This document shows positions 36,700 to 49,400 of a DNA stretch of 64,000 nt, in pieces. Under the pieces are notes generated by a model. The model saw only the letters and a program-made list of their open reading frames with translations. It had not been told where the DNA came from and searched no databases. This stretch comes from Megaustenia siamemsis (Eukaryota; Mollusca; Gastropoda; Stylommatophora; Ariophantidae). Position 1 is the stretch's first letter. Every line of letters begins with the position of its first letter. The stretch covers positions 2,954,342 to 3,018,341 of the forward strand of contig JAVIAB010000159.1 of assembly GCA_032433765.1 (NCBI GenBank), written 5' to 3'. Position numbers and translations under genes: made by a program.

Positions 36700-37685
36700 C
36701 AGTCCTTACCATCAGGGCACATGTCCTTTTATGAAAGTTGCATCCTCCACAGCCCGTCAGAAAGAAATCTCAGTTTCTAGCCAGATCTCCCACAGAAAGT
36801 TGCATCCATCACAGCCCGTCATAAAGAAATCTCAGTTTCTAGCCAGATCTCCCACAGAAAGTTGCATCCATCACAGCCCGTCATAAAGAAATCTCAGTTT
36901 CTAGCCAGATCTCCCACAGAAAGTTGCATCCATCACAGCCCGTCATAAAGAAATCTCAGTTTCTAGCCAGATCTCCCACAGAAAGTTGCATCCATCACAG
37001 CCCGTCATAAAGAAATCTCAGTTTCTAGCCAGATCTCCCACAGAAAGTTTCATCCCGCAAAGTCCGTCATCTCAGTTTCTAGCCAGATCTCCCACAGAAA
37101 GTTGCATGCACCATAGCCCGTCAGAAAGAAATCTCAGTTTCTAGCCAGATGTCCCACAGAAAGTTGCATCCACCACAGCCCGTCAGAAAGAAATCTCAGT
37201 TTCTAGCCAGATCTCCCACAGAAAGTTTCATCCACCAAAGTCCGTCATCTCAGTTTCTAGCCAGATCTCCCACAGAAAGTTTCATCCACCAAAGTCCATC
37301 ATCTCAGTTTCTAGCCAGATCTCCCACAGAAAGTTGCATCCACCATAGCCCGTCAGAAAGAAATCTCAGTTTCTAGCCAGATCTCCCACAGAAAGTTTCA
37401 TCCACCACAGCCCGTCAGAATGAAATCTCACTTTCTAGAAAGATCTCCCACAGAAAGTTACATCCACCAAAGCTCGTTAGAAAGAAATCTCAGTTTCTAG
37501 CCAGATCTCCCAGAAAAAAGTTGCATCCACCAAAGCCCGTCAGTAAGAAATCTCAGTTTCTAACCAGATCTCCCACATAACGTTCCATTAATCACATCCC
37601 ATCTGAAAGAATCTCAGCCTCCAGCCAGATCTCCCACAGAACGTTCCATTAATAACAACCCGTCTGAAAGAATCTCAGTCTCCGG
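36700..37685. repeat. 62-bp minisatellite
   Basis: The unit has TTTCTAGCCAGATCTCCCAC, AGAAAGTTGCATCCATCACA and GCCCGTCATAAAGAAATCTCAG; some units lack about 18 bp. Confidence 0.93.
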
Positions 37686-37839
37686 TCAGATCTTCCATTT
37701 GAGTAACCATGCCTTCCAAAATTGTTCTTTCCAATCAGTTGTGCATTTGACGTGGTCATTGTACTTTAATTTCCTCTGTAAAATTGTGTCTATGTGCCAA
37801 TTCTCTCGATGTTAAGACTTTTACTATGTCTTTGTCTTG

Positions 37840-38190
37840 TGCAACAAATCTATGTAAATAGAAATGAGAAAGAGAGTTCATCGGTGTTATCTAGAGCCCA
37901 TTATAACTTATGAAACAGAATCGTGGCCAGTAGATACATAAATTTAATAAAATTATTACAGGTCACAGAGATGTGATTTCTCAGAAGAATGTTGAAAGTT
38001 CCCTGGACAGCTAAAAATATAAACGAGGAAATTCTCAAAGAAGGCAACACAAAAAGCGGGCTCCTAAAAAAACAAAAGAAAGAAACAATCAACAGTTTTA
38101 CTGATACGTCATGAGAAGATGAAAGTTGGAATACTTGGTTACAACTGGCAAAAAAAATGGGGTAAGAGAGATCGCGGACAAATTTGACCC
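37840..38190 (+). mobile_element. LINE family A fragment (decayed)
   Basis: It contains TTCTCAGAAGAATGTTGAAA, GTTCCCTGGACAGCTAAAAA and AGTTGGAATACTTGGTTACA, matching the 19383 copy, with several frameshifts. Confidence 0.82.
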
Positions 38191-38369
38191 TTTCTAGTGA
38201 AAAATAATCACACTTTAACATCAAACGTTGAAGATATTTATGCGTCTCCAATGACCACGTTTAATCTCCTTAGGTACAATTATACTCAAGTCACATTTGA
38301 GGGCGGAGAACATTTCACAAGAGTACTAAAATATCTTCGACAAACAGCCGTGTCGTCTATGATATTCAG

Positions 38370-38625
38370 AAGAAAACATATATAGACGATGTAATGAAAA
38401 CATATATAGACGATATAATGAAAACATATGTAGACGACATAATGAAAACATATATAGACCAAAAAATGAAAACATATATAGACGAAATAATGAAAACATA
38501 TAGATCAAAAAATGAAAACATATATAGACGATATAATGAAAACATATACAGATGATATAATGAAAACATATATAGACGATATAAAGAAAACATATATAGA
38601 CGATATAGTGAAAATTCTTAAACTT
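38370..38625. repeat. 24-bp minisatellite (AATGAAAACATATATAGACG)
   Basis: About 10 units. The same unit resumes at 39310-39350 beyond a LINE B copy. Confidence 0.88.
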
Positions 38626-38631
38626 GAAAAT

Positions 38632-39309
38632 TCTGAAAAATGAAAAACAAAGAAAATTTTCATGACCTACAATTAAATATCACAGTTGAGGGAATACACC
38701 TGGAGACAGTCCAGAGTTACAACTACCTGGGACATACTATAACCAATGATGGAAAATGGAAAATTGAAATAAACAAAAGAGTAGGTACGGCAAAAAGTAA
38801 TTTTAATGCCATGAAAAATATACTAACAACAAAACAAATATCAGCAGGGTTGAAACTAAGAATGTCAAAATGTTACATCTTCTCAATATTCCTGTATGGT
38901 GCAGAAACATGGACATTAGACAAGAAAACAGAACAGAAAATTGAAGCCTTTGAAATGTGGATTTATAGAAGGATAGGTAGAATTGGATGGAAACAAAAGA
39001 TAACAAACGATAAAGTTTTAAAACAACTGAAAATAAAAAGAGAACTACTAAATACAATTAAGACAAGACAAATGAAATTTTTGAGGCATGTTAAAAGACA
39101 CAACAGCCAACTAAAAGTAATATTGGAAGGAAAAATACAAGGTAAAAGAGGCAGAGGCAGATCAAGACTAACATGGACGAGTAACATCAAAAGATGGACA
39201 AGTCAATCTATGACAGCCTGCACCATCAAAGCAAGAAACAGAGTAGAATGGCGATCCATGGTAGCCAACCTTCGTTGCGGAGAAGGCACACGATGATGAT
39301 GATGATGAT
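38632..39309 (+). mobile_element. LINE family B copy, 218-codon open frame
   Basis: It encodes [20 protein letters not shown], then [20 protein letters not shown], then [15 protein letters not shown] and [20 protein letters not shown]: the C-terminal part of an RTE/BovB-like reverse transcriptase. It is 5'-truncated before the catalytic YADD motif. The 3' tail is (GAT)n. It is the best preserved family B copy. Confidence 0.9.
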
Positions 39310-39555
39310 GAAAATGAAAACATATATAGACGATATAATGAAAACGAGAAAAGACATTGTTGGTTATATCAAGGGTATATTGTTTCTTTTATTCTTTCTT
39401 TACATCTCTACGATGAATGAGTCATGAAGGTCAGGCCTGAGTCATTAAGGCCAGGTATATGTTTGTTATTGATCTCTGAAATAAAACCAAAAAAAGTTCC
39501 GTTAGTGGGCACGACATATAATATACCCGCATTATATGTCACATATTTAACGCTT

Positions 39556-39645
39556 TGAGAACAGCGTGGCTGTGCGGCGATATCCACGGCTTCCCTGGAT
39601 CAAAAGCCGGCCTACGAGGTTCGAAACCCACTGTAGATCTGATGT
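39556..39645 (+). mobile_element. tRNA-like SINE head (possible)
   Basis: GTGGCTGTGCGG resembles an A box, and GAGGTTCGAAACCC 50 bases on resembles a B box. No second copy in the window confirms it. Confidence 0.35.
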
Positions 39646-39650
39646 TTTCT

Positions 39651-39676
39651 AGCGGGAGGGGTTGGGGGGGGGGGAA
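39651..39676 (+). other. G-quadruplex-prone run
   Basis: GGG, GGGG and a run of about 11 G occur within 26 bases. Confidence 0.5.
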
Positions 39677-39679
39677 TTC

Positions 39680-40375
39680 CTTGAATCTCACACTTCGTTG
39701 CGACTGCCTTGATCAAGTGATCCTTTGTCTCTCTGGTTCTGTCATGAGCCCCTCGACATACACCAGCAATGGAAATAGAAATATGAGTCGTAAAAATAGT
39801 TTGCTTTTTTTTTAACTTTATATATTTTATATTTTTGTTTGACAATATCATAAATACGTGCATTAACATATATTCAAATTACAGATGGAAAAAATATATG
39901 TGTTTTTATGACATATTCAATATGGATATTATCGTTGGAATGTTTAATATCAGATGTAAACACAGGGTGGTGATTGTTATGGATATGTCAGTCTAGTCTG
40001 TTAACAGATGGGAAGCTCAACCATATGTCGCCCCCCAGTGTTGAGATTTAAGCCGCTGGCCTCATTACCTGGTGACTGCTGGATCGAGTCACCGCTGGAG
40101 CGATCCAGGTTGTACCATGTGACCCCTGATTATAAAAGTGGATGAAACCGGGCAACGAAATCTATTGGAGACCAACAATTGAAAGGAGAGCCCACATTGA
40201 AACAGAACACGCAGAAGTCAACTTCGTAGTTGGTGCAAGTATGGGATATTTTGTTAATGAGGTTGACAAGGCAAAGGACAATGAATAATTATTAACAATG
40301 AATTACTCGTATTTTCTGCCATTTTATTAGGTTCTTAGTTAAGTGGGACAGTGCACCAGGTCATTGAATGAGAGA
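39680..40375. other. Unique intergenic DNA
   Basis: No gene or repeat is recognised. Confidence 0.4.
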
Positions 40376-40384
40376 GTTAATAGG

Positions 40385-41000
40385 ATTACTGGGTAGGTGA
40401 GACAGTACAGTATGTAATAGGGTAGGTGAGACAGTACATAAGGTGATAGGGTTGATGAGACAGTACATTAGGCAGGTGAGATAGTACGTAAGGTAGGTGA
40501 GACAGTACAGCAGGATTTCGGGTAGGTGAGACAATACATAAGGTGATAGGGTTGATGAGACAGTACATTAGGCAGGTGAGGCAGTACATAAGGTAGGTGA
40601 GACAGTACAGCAGGACTTAGGGTAGGTGAGACAATACATAAGGTGATAGGGTTGATGAGACAGTACATTAGGCAGGTGAGACAGTACATAAGGTAGGTGA
40701 GATAGTACAGCAGGTAATAGGGTAGGTGAGACAGTACAGCAGATAATAGGGTAGGTGAGACAATACATAAGGTGATAGGGTTGATGAGACAGTACATTAG
40801 GCAGGTGAGGCAGTACATAAGGTAGGTGAGACAGTACAGCAGGATTCAGGGTATGTGAGACAGTACATAAGGTAGGTGAGCCAGTACAGCAGGATTCAGG
40901 GTATGTGAGACAGTACTGCAGGATTCAGGGTATGTGAGACAGTACTGCAGGATTCAGGGCATGTGAGACAATACATAAGGTAGGTGAGCCAGTACATATG
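40385..41000. repeat. Compound minisatellite (GGTAGGTGAGACAGTACA)
   Basis: Short units GTAGGTGAGACAGTACA with spacers ATTAGGCA, TAAGGTGATAGGGTTGAT and GCAGGATTCAGG. A composite block of about 115 bp recurs. Confidence 0.88.
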
Positions 41001-41149
41001 ATGGTGAATTATTAGTGGAGAGATCATTTCCACTGCCCACTGAACACATTTATAAAAGCTTGGGCAAGAATTCGAGGAATCCAACGAAGCGTACAATGAG
41101 CTTTTTGTGTAGACACCGACGTCTAAGTCTTGACCACCAAGCCTCCCGG

Positions 41150-41325
41150 GTCAGAGGTTAAGTTAGCCCGGATACGAGGTCAGAGGTTAAATGGACCCGG
41201 ACACGGGGTCAGAGGTTAAGTTAGTCCTGATACGAGGTCAGAGGTTAATTGGACCCGGATACGAGGTTAGAGGTTAATTGGACCCGGATACGGGGTTAGA
41301 GGTTAAAGGTACAGGAATAGAGTTC
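41150..41325. repeat. 29-30-bp minisatellite (GGTCAGAGGTTAAGTTAG)
   Basis: About 6 units with CCCGGATACGAGGTCAGAGG. Confidence 0.85.
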
Positions 41326-41401
41326 AGAAGTCCAATAAGACAAACAGCACGTGAGGAGTTAAATAGGGAGTACATCAGAATCCGTTAATGTAGAAACAAA
41401 G

Positions 41402-42110
41402 AAGTATATATAAATGGGCATTTTAAAATTCTTAGATGTTCTCTGTCGATTAAGATTATTAGCAGCAGAAGTAGACTCAAGATGCAACAAAGTTTGTCAA
41501 ATCATTGGACAGTTATCACCGCTATTGACCAACATGGAAATAAATCTAGAGGCAAAACAGGCAATCTATAATACAATCTTCATCCCAACGTTGTGCTACC
41601 AATGCCAGCACTGGACTCGAGACTCAAAAAGTAACAAAGCTTGTCAAATCATTGGACAGCTATCACCGCTATTGACCAACAAGGAAATAACTCTAGAGCC
41701 AAAACAGGCACTCTATAATACAATCTTCATCCCAATTTTGTGCTACCAATGCCTGGGGCCAAGATGCAAGAACAATAAAAAAAAAAAACATAACTCTACT
41801 GTGATAAAATGTTAGACGTATGACAGGAAACAGTCTGAGAGATAAGATCAGAAATGAAGAACTGAGAATAATGTTAAGTATAACGCCTGCCAAAGAATAT
41901 ATACAGAAACAACGGATAAAATGGTTTAGCCACGAGACAAGGTAGAAAAAATGCAACGAGCCTTCAATAAACGTTGCGAGAACATCAGACCAAAAGCCGA
42001 CCACGAAAAAGATGTATTGACGGAATATTAGAAACATTAGGAAACATAACAAAGGCAGAAACGGAACGAAGATGAAAAGACAACAAATTATATCTCACCT
42101 CGACAAAAAA
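41402..42110 (+). mobile_element. LINE family C copy with internal duplication
   Basis: NKVCQIIGQLSPLLTNMEIN and NKACQIIGQLSPLLTNKEIT occur about 150 bp apart, each followed by KQA.YNTIFIP.LCYQC, so a block is duplicated in tandem. The downstream part is frameshifted and includes the segment that gave rise to the 68-bp satellite. Confidence 0.82.
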
Positions 42111-42126
42111 TAAATAATTAAAATCG

Positions 42127-42802
42127 TATCTTTTCTCATACAGAATAGAAACATAGAAATCTTACTTTTTCTCATACAGAATAGAAACATAGAAATCTTA
42201 CTTTTTCTCATACAGAATAGAAACATAGAATTCTTACTTTTTCTCATACAGAATAGAAACAGAATTCTTACTTTTTCTCATCCAAAATAGAAACATAGAA
42301 TTCTTACTTTTTCTCACACAGAATAGAAACATAGAATTCTTACTTTTTCTCACACAGAATAGAAACATAGAATTCTTACTTTTTCTCATACAGAATAGAA
42401 ACATAGAAATCTTACTTGTTCTCATACAGAATAGAAACATAGAATTCTTACTTTTTCTCATACAGAATAGAAACATAGAAATCTTACTTTTTCTCACACA
42501 GAATAGAAACATAGAATTCTTACTTTTTCTCATACAGAATAGAAACAGAATTCTTACTTTTTCTCACACAGAATAGAAACATAGAATTCTTACTTTTTCT
42601 CATACAGAATAGAAACAGAATTCTTACTTTTTCTCACACAGAATAGAAACATAGAATTCTTACTTTTTCTCATACAGAATAGAAACATAGAATTCTTACT
42701 TTTTCTCATACAGAATAGAAACAGAATTCTTACTTTTTCTCACACAGAATAGAAACATAGAATTCTTACTTTTTCTCATACAGAATAGAAATATAGCAAC
42801 TC
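42127..42802 (-). repeat. 36-bp minisatellite containing the gene B stop region
   Basis: About 19 units of 36 or 32 bp directly 3' of the gene B stop. On the minus strand many units have TGTGAGAAAAAGTAAGA, the same 17 bases that encode the last Cys, EKK and stop at 42801-42817. The array would form the start of the 3' UTR. Confidence 0.93.
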
Positions 42803-42903
42803 TTACTTTTTCTCACAAATGAACCTGTTCGTGCCCACACAGCTGATGTCGTTCCACTTGTAGTCCAAGCTCCACCTCATCTCGAGACATCGTTCCGTGT
42901 TTG
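42803..42903 (-). CDS. Gene B exon 5: WND motif, final cysteines, stop
   Basis: The acceptor is TTTCTCTACAG|CA. The exon encodes [20 protein letters not shown] then [12 protein letters not shown] and TAA. ERC.EM, WND, C and FIC are the classic end of a CTLD. Joined to exon 4 it reads LPDYPNTERC. The last codons and the stop recur in the 36-bp array immediately 3' of the gene. Confidence 0.92.
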
Positions 42904-44145
42904 CTGTAGAGAAAGTTGCACCAAACAAGACAGCTACAGAGGAATCTCAGGTGCACCTATCTTACCCCCTCCTACAAACACTCAACGGAACCTCCGACTT
43001 CGAGCCAGCCCAGCTTAAAAACGTTCCATGCACGGCTGTGTGCTTATATCTCAAACTAGTTTTTTAGTTCCAATTAATTAAAAAGCTTTTTTGCGTTCGC
43101 CAGTTTTTGACCTCTGATGAAGTCCTTAGAGACCACTAGGAACTGAATTTTGCGTGTTAATCCGTTTTTCCCTGCGGGCCGTGTGCACATGGGTCCCTCG
43201 CGGCACAGGCAGATAACTCCGTCGGAGGTACTCATATTTTGTTCCCTGTCCCACACATTCTCCTCTTCTAGTGTACAATGACGTCATTGTCCACAAATTC
43301 TCCTCTTCTAGTGTACATTGACGTCATTGTCCGCAAATTCTCCTCTTCTAGTGTGCAATGACGTCATTGTCCACAAATTCTCCTCTTCTAGTGTACATTG
43401 ACGTCATTGCCCACAAATTCTCCTCTTCTAGTGTACATTGACGTCATTGTCCACAAATTCTCCTCTTCTAGTGTACATTGACGTCATTGTCCGCAAATTC
43501 TCCTCTTCTAGTGTACATTGACGTCATTGCCCACAAATTCTCCTCTTCTAGTGTACACTGACGTCATTGCCCACAAATTCTCCTCTTCTAGTGTACATTG
43601 ACGTCATTGCCCACAAATTCTCCTCTTCTAGTGTACATTGACGTCATTGGCCTACACATTCACCTCTTCAAGTGTACATTGACGTCATTGGCCTACACAT
43701 TCACCTCTTCTAGTGTACATTGACGTCATTGCCCACAAATTCTCCTCTTCTAGTGTACACTGACGTCATTGCCCACACATTTTCCCCTTTTGTAGTTTAC
43801 ATTGACGTCATTGGCCTACACATTCTCCTCTTCTAGTGTACATTGACGTCATTGGCCTACACATTCACATCTTCTAGTGTACATTGACGTCATTGCCCAC
43901 AAATTCTCCTCTTCTAGTGTACACTGACGTCATTGCCCACAAATTCTCCTCTTTAGTATACAATGACGTCATTGGCCTACACATTCACCTCTTCTAGTGT
44001 ACATTGACGTCATTGGCCTACACATTCACCTCTTCTATTGTACACTTAAGATGTGTAGAAGAAGCCTACATATATATAAATATTCAACCGTCTAGTGAAA
44101 TTAGAAACATCTCGTCCCTCACCTTCTCTACCACTTTCTCTCACA

Positions 44146-44180
<35 letters not shown>

Positions 44181-46396
44181 TGTCCCTCTGTCCCTCCTCC
44201 TTTCTCTCCCTTATCCTCTCTCCACCTCACCCCTCATTTCCTTTTCCTCCCACTGACCTTTCTCCCTCTTCATTTCTCTCTCTCATCCCCTCGCTTTCCC
44301 ACAACATCTTTTCTCTCCTTCAATTTTTTTGCTCTGCTTACGCCTTTCTCTCTCTCTCTCTCTCACCCTCCTCCCACATGTCACTCCTCTTCTCTCCTTC
44401 CATCTGTCCCTCCCTCGCTCCTGTTTTCTCTCTCTCACATTCCCTCCCCTTCCTCCTCCTCTTCCCTCCCTCCCTCTGTGACTCTCACCTTCGCTCTGTC
44501 CCTCTCTCCCTTCTGTGTTCTCTCTCTCATACTCCCACCACCACACCCTCCTCTTCTCTCCCTCCTTTGTCCCCCTCACCCTCCCTCTGTCCCTCTCCCC
44601 TCCCTCTGTCACTCTCTCCCTCATGTGTTCTCTCTCTCATACTCCCGCCACCACACCCCTTCTCTTCTCTCCCTCCCTCTGTCCCTTTCTCCCTCCCTCT
44701 GTCCCTCTCACTCTCCCTCTGCCCCTTTCTCTCTTTGTCCATCTCTTCCTCTGTCCCTCTCTCCCTTCTGTGTTCTCTCTCTCACACTCCCTCCACCACA
44801 CCCCTCCTCTTCTCTCCCTCCTTTGTCCCCCTCACCCTCCCTCCACCACACCCCTCCTCTTCTCTCCCTTCTTTGTCTCTCTCACCCTCCCTCCACCACA
44901 CCCTCCTCTTCTCTCCCTCCTTTGTCCCCCTCACCCTCCCTCTGTCCCTCTCCCCTCCCTCTGTCACTCTCCCCTCCTGTGTTCTCTCTCTAATACTCCC
45001 TCCACCACACCCCACCTCTTCTCTCCCTCCCTCTGTCCCTCTGTCCCCCCTGTGTTCTCTCTCCTCCTCCCTCCCTCCACCTCACCTCTCATCCTCCCTC
45101 TATATACAAACAACTCACGGTAATCTGGAAGGCCTGACCCCCAGTTCTGGAAAGTTCCAAAAGGCTTGAAGCCAGGCACCCACTCCCAGTAGGAGGAGTG
45201 CAATCGGTTCGTGGCTCCCAGCCAAACATTCCAGACTGAGGAGATGTCATCATTTATAGAGCACTTCAATGACATGAGGAGATGACATTTGCTATGTGAT
45301 CTATAGAGCACTTTAATGACATGAGGAGATGACATTTGCTATATGATATATAGAGCACTTCAATGACATGAGGAGATGACATTTGCTATGAGATTTATAG
45401 AGCACTTCAATGACATGAGGAGATGACATTTGCTATGTGATCTATAGAGCACTTCAATGACATGAGGAGATGACATTTGCTATGTGATCTATAGAGCACT
45501 TCAATGACATGAGGAGATGACATTTGCTGTGTGATATATAGAGCACTTCAATGACATGAGGAGATGACATTTGCTATGTGATCTATAGAGCACTTTAATG
45601 ACATGAGGAGATGACATTTGCTATGTGATATATATATATAGCACTTCAATGACATGAGAAGAGGACATTTGCTGTGTGATATATAGAGCACTTCAATGAC
45701 ATGAGGAGAGGACATTTGCTATGTGATCTATTGAGCACTTTGATGACATGAGGAGATGACATTTGCTATGTGACCTATAGAGCACTTAAATTACATGAAG
45801 AGATTACATTTGCTATGTGATCTATAGATCACTTCAACGACATGAGGAGATGACATTTGCTATGTGATCTATAGAGCACTTCAATGACATGAGGAGAGTA
45901 CATTTGCTATGTGATATATAGAGCACTTCAATGACATGAGGAGCTGACATTTGCTATGTGATATATAGAGCCTTCAATTACATTTGCTATGTGATCTATA
46001 GAGCACTCCAATGACATGAGGAGATGACATTTGCTATGTGATCTATAGAGCACTCTTAATGGCATGAGGAGATAACATTTGCTATGTGATCTATAGAGCA
46101 ATTCAATGACATGAGGAGAGGACATTTGCTATGTGATCTATCGAGTACTTTGATGACATGAGGAGATGACATTGACTACGTGATTTATAGAGTACTTCAA
46201 TGACATGAGGCGATGACATTCGTTTCGTGATTTATAGAGCACTTTGATGCATGAGATGACATTTATTACGTTGTTTATAGAACACCTTACTGGCCAAAGA
46301 TGGTATTCGTTACGTGATTTATACGTGACTTGCATGGCAGGTTGATCACATGAAAGATGACATTCATTACGTGATTTAAAGTTTAAGTTGACGACA

Positions 46397-46436
<40 letters not shown>

Positions 46437-49400
46437 GCGTTCGCCAGCTTTCAACTCTGACGAAGTTCCTAGAGACTGGGAACTGAATGTTGCGTGTTAG
46501 TCCATTTTTCCCTTGCAGCCGTGTGCACATGGGTTCCTCGCCGCACAGGCAGATAACTCCGACTTCGGAGGTACTCATGTTTTTTTTTTTTCCGTCGATG
46601 AGTAACTGACGTTTCAAGCCGGGCCTCGCTGCTGAGACCAGGGGTGGTTGTCGCAGAGAGAAATCATAAATAAAAATCCCAACCGGTGTAGCCGAGATTT
46701 GAACCCACAACCTCTCTGTCCCGAGGCTGGCGTCTTGCCTCGAGACCAACCAGTCCCCCATGGACTTGGAATATGAGGAACTTGCAACAAGGAACACTTT
46801 TCGTGCATAGACTGCAATGGTTCCTGCCGCCTATCCACCATATACCAGAAGTTCACGTCCTCCCGAAAGTGATGATCGTCATATTTCTTTAAAAATGTAT
46901 AGCGCTTGATGATGTTAGGCCATCGTTGTTGACTTCAATTTCGAACATATAAACATTTCATGATGACATGAGATGATTGAATTCAATACGTGATTTACAG
47001 GGCAAGTTGATGACATGAGGAGATGACATTCAGTACGTAATATACAAAACTTGTTGGTAATATGACAAGTTGACATACGTTAATTTATTTGCCGTGCACT
47101 TTGATTGCATAGGATGACATTTATTTCGTGATTTGGATAGCATTTTGGTGGATTGAGATGATATATATTACGTGATTTGGATAGCATTTTGGTGGATTGA
47201 GATGATATATATTACGTGATTTGGATAGCATTTTGGTGGATTGAGATGATATATATTTCGTGATTTGGATAGCATTTTGGTGGATTGAGATGAAATATAT
47301 TACGTGATTTGGATAGCATTTTGGTGGATTGAGATGATATATATTACGTGATTTGGATAGCATTTTGGTGGATTGAGATGATATATATTACGTGATTTGG
47401 ATAGCATTTTGGTGGATTGAGATGATATATATTACGTGATTTGGATAGCATTTTGGTGGATTGAGATGATATATATTACGTGATTTGGATAGCATTTTGG
47501 TGGATTGAGATGACATATATTGCGTGATTTGGATAGCATTTTGGTGGATTGAGATGATATATATTGCGTGATTTGGATAGCATTTTGGTGGATTGAGATG
47601 ATATATATTACGTGATTTGGATAGCATTTTGGTGGATTGAGATGACATATAATACGTGATTTGGATAGCATTTTGGTGGATTGAGATGACATATAATACG
47701 TGATTTGGATAGCATTTTGGTGGATTGAGATGATATATATTACGTGATTTGGATAGCTTTTTGGTGGATTGAGATGATATATAATACGTGATTTGGATAG
47801 CATTTTGGTGGATTGAGATGACATATATTACCTGATTTGGATAGCATTTTGGTGGATTGAGATGATATATATTACGTGATTTGGATAGCATTTTGGTGGA
47901 TTGAGATGATATATATTACGTGATTTGGATAGCATTTTGGTGGATTGAGATGAAATATATTACGTGATTTGGATAGCTTTTTGGTGGATTGAGATGATAT
48001 ATATTACGTGATTTGGATAGCATTTTGGTGGATTGAGATGACATATATTGCGTGATTTGGATAGCATTTTGGTGGATTGAGATGACATATATTGCGTGAT
48101 TTGGATAGCTTTTTGGTGGATTGAGATGATATATATTACTTGATTAAGAGCGCATTTTTGTCTTGAGATGACATATATTACGTGATTTGGAGTGCACTAT
48201 GGTGGCATGAGATGATACTCATAACGTTATTAAGAGGACACTTTGATGGTATGAGGGGTAGGCATTAATTACATGATTGTGATGACACTTTGATGGTATG
48301 AGGGGCTGGAATTCATTACGTGATTGTGAGGACACTTTGATGGTATGAGGGGCTGGAATTCATTACGTGATTGTGAGGACACTTTGATGGTATGAGGAGT
48401 AGGCATTCATTGCGTGATTGTGAGGACACTTTGATGGTATGAGGGGTTGGCATTAATTACATGATTGTGATGACACTTTGATGGTATGAGGGGCTGGAAT
48501 TCATTACGTGATTGTGAGGACACTTTGATGGTATGAGGGGCTGGAATTCATTACGTGATTGTGAGGACACTTTGATGGTATGAGGAGTAGGCATTCATTG
48601 CGTGATTGTGAGGACACTTTGATGGTATGAGGGGTAGGCATTAATTACATGATTGTGATGACACTTTGATGGTATGAGGGGCTGGAATTCATTACGTGAT
48701 TGTGAGGACACTTTGATGGTATGAGGGGCTGGAATTCATTACGTGATTGTGAGGACACTTTGATGGTATGAGGAGTAGGCATTCATTGCGTGATTGTGAG
48801 GATACTTTGATGGTATGAGGAGTAGGCATTCATTGCGTGATTGTGAGGACACTTTGATGGTATGAGGAGTAGGCATTCATTACGTGATTGTGAGGACACT
48901 TTGATGGTATGAGGGGCTGGAATTCATTGCGTGATTATGAGGACACTTTGATGGTATGAGGGGCTCGAATTCATTACGTGATTGTGAGGACACTTTGATG
49001 GTATGAGGAGTAGGCATTCATTGCGTGATTGTGAGGACACTTTGATGGTATGAGGAGTAGGCATTCATTACGTGATTGTGAGGACACTTTGATGGTATGA
49101 GTAGGCATTCATTACGTGATTGTGAGGACACTTTGATGGTATGAGGAGTAGGCATTCATTACGTGATTGTGAGGACACTTTCTGTGGGAATCTGCCAGGT
49201 CAGGTAATTTTACCTGCTACTGTATGCAGTAAGCAGTACAACCTGTGGCTGCCCTGCTGCCTTGCAGGTGATCTCGGGAGAGTAAAAGGCTAAGGGAGGG
49301 TACCCCAAGGTAAAACAACACCACTGCCTTGTGGGTGAGACTTTTTAGTCAAAGGCTAGCAGAGCCAACCGTAAGCAAACAGACGGAATGGCAACAGAAA

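Noticed and set aside
38640..39296. Functional host gene of 218 codons
   Set aside because: It is the 3' part of a LINE B copy with other copies in the window and no catalytic domain.
42830..42900. Last exon of gene A lying in this window
   Set aside because: The exon at 42803-42903 is downstream of gene B exon 4 and upstream of gene A exon 1, so order and strand assign it to gene B.
44004..45169. Ser/Pro/Leu-rich protein of up to 329 residues
   Set aside because: Translation of a pyrimidine-rich low-complexity tract that lies in gene B intron 4.
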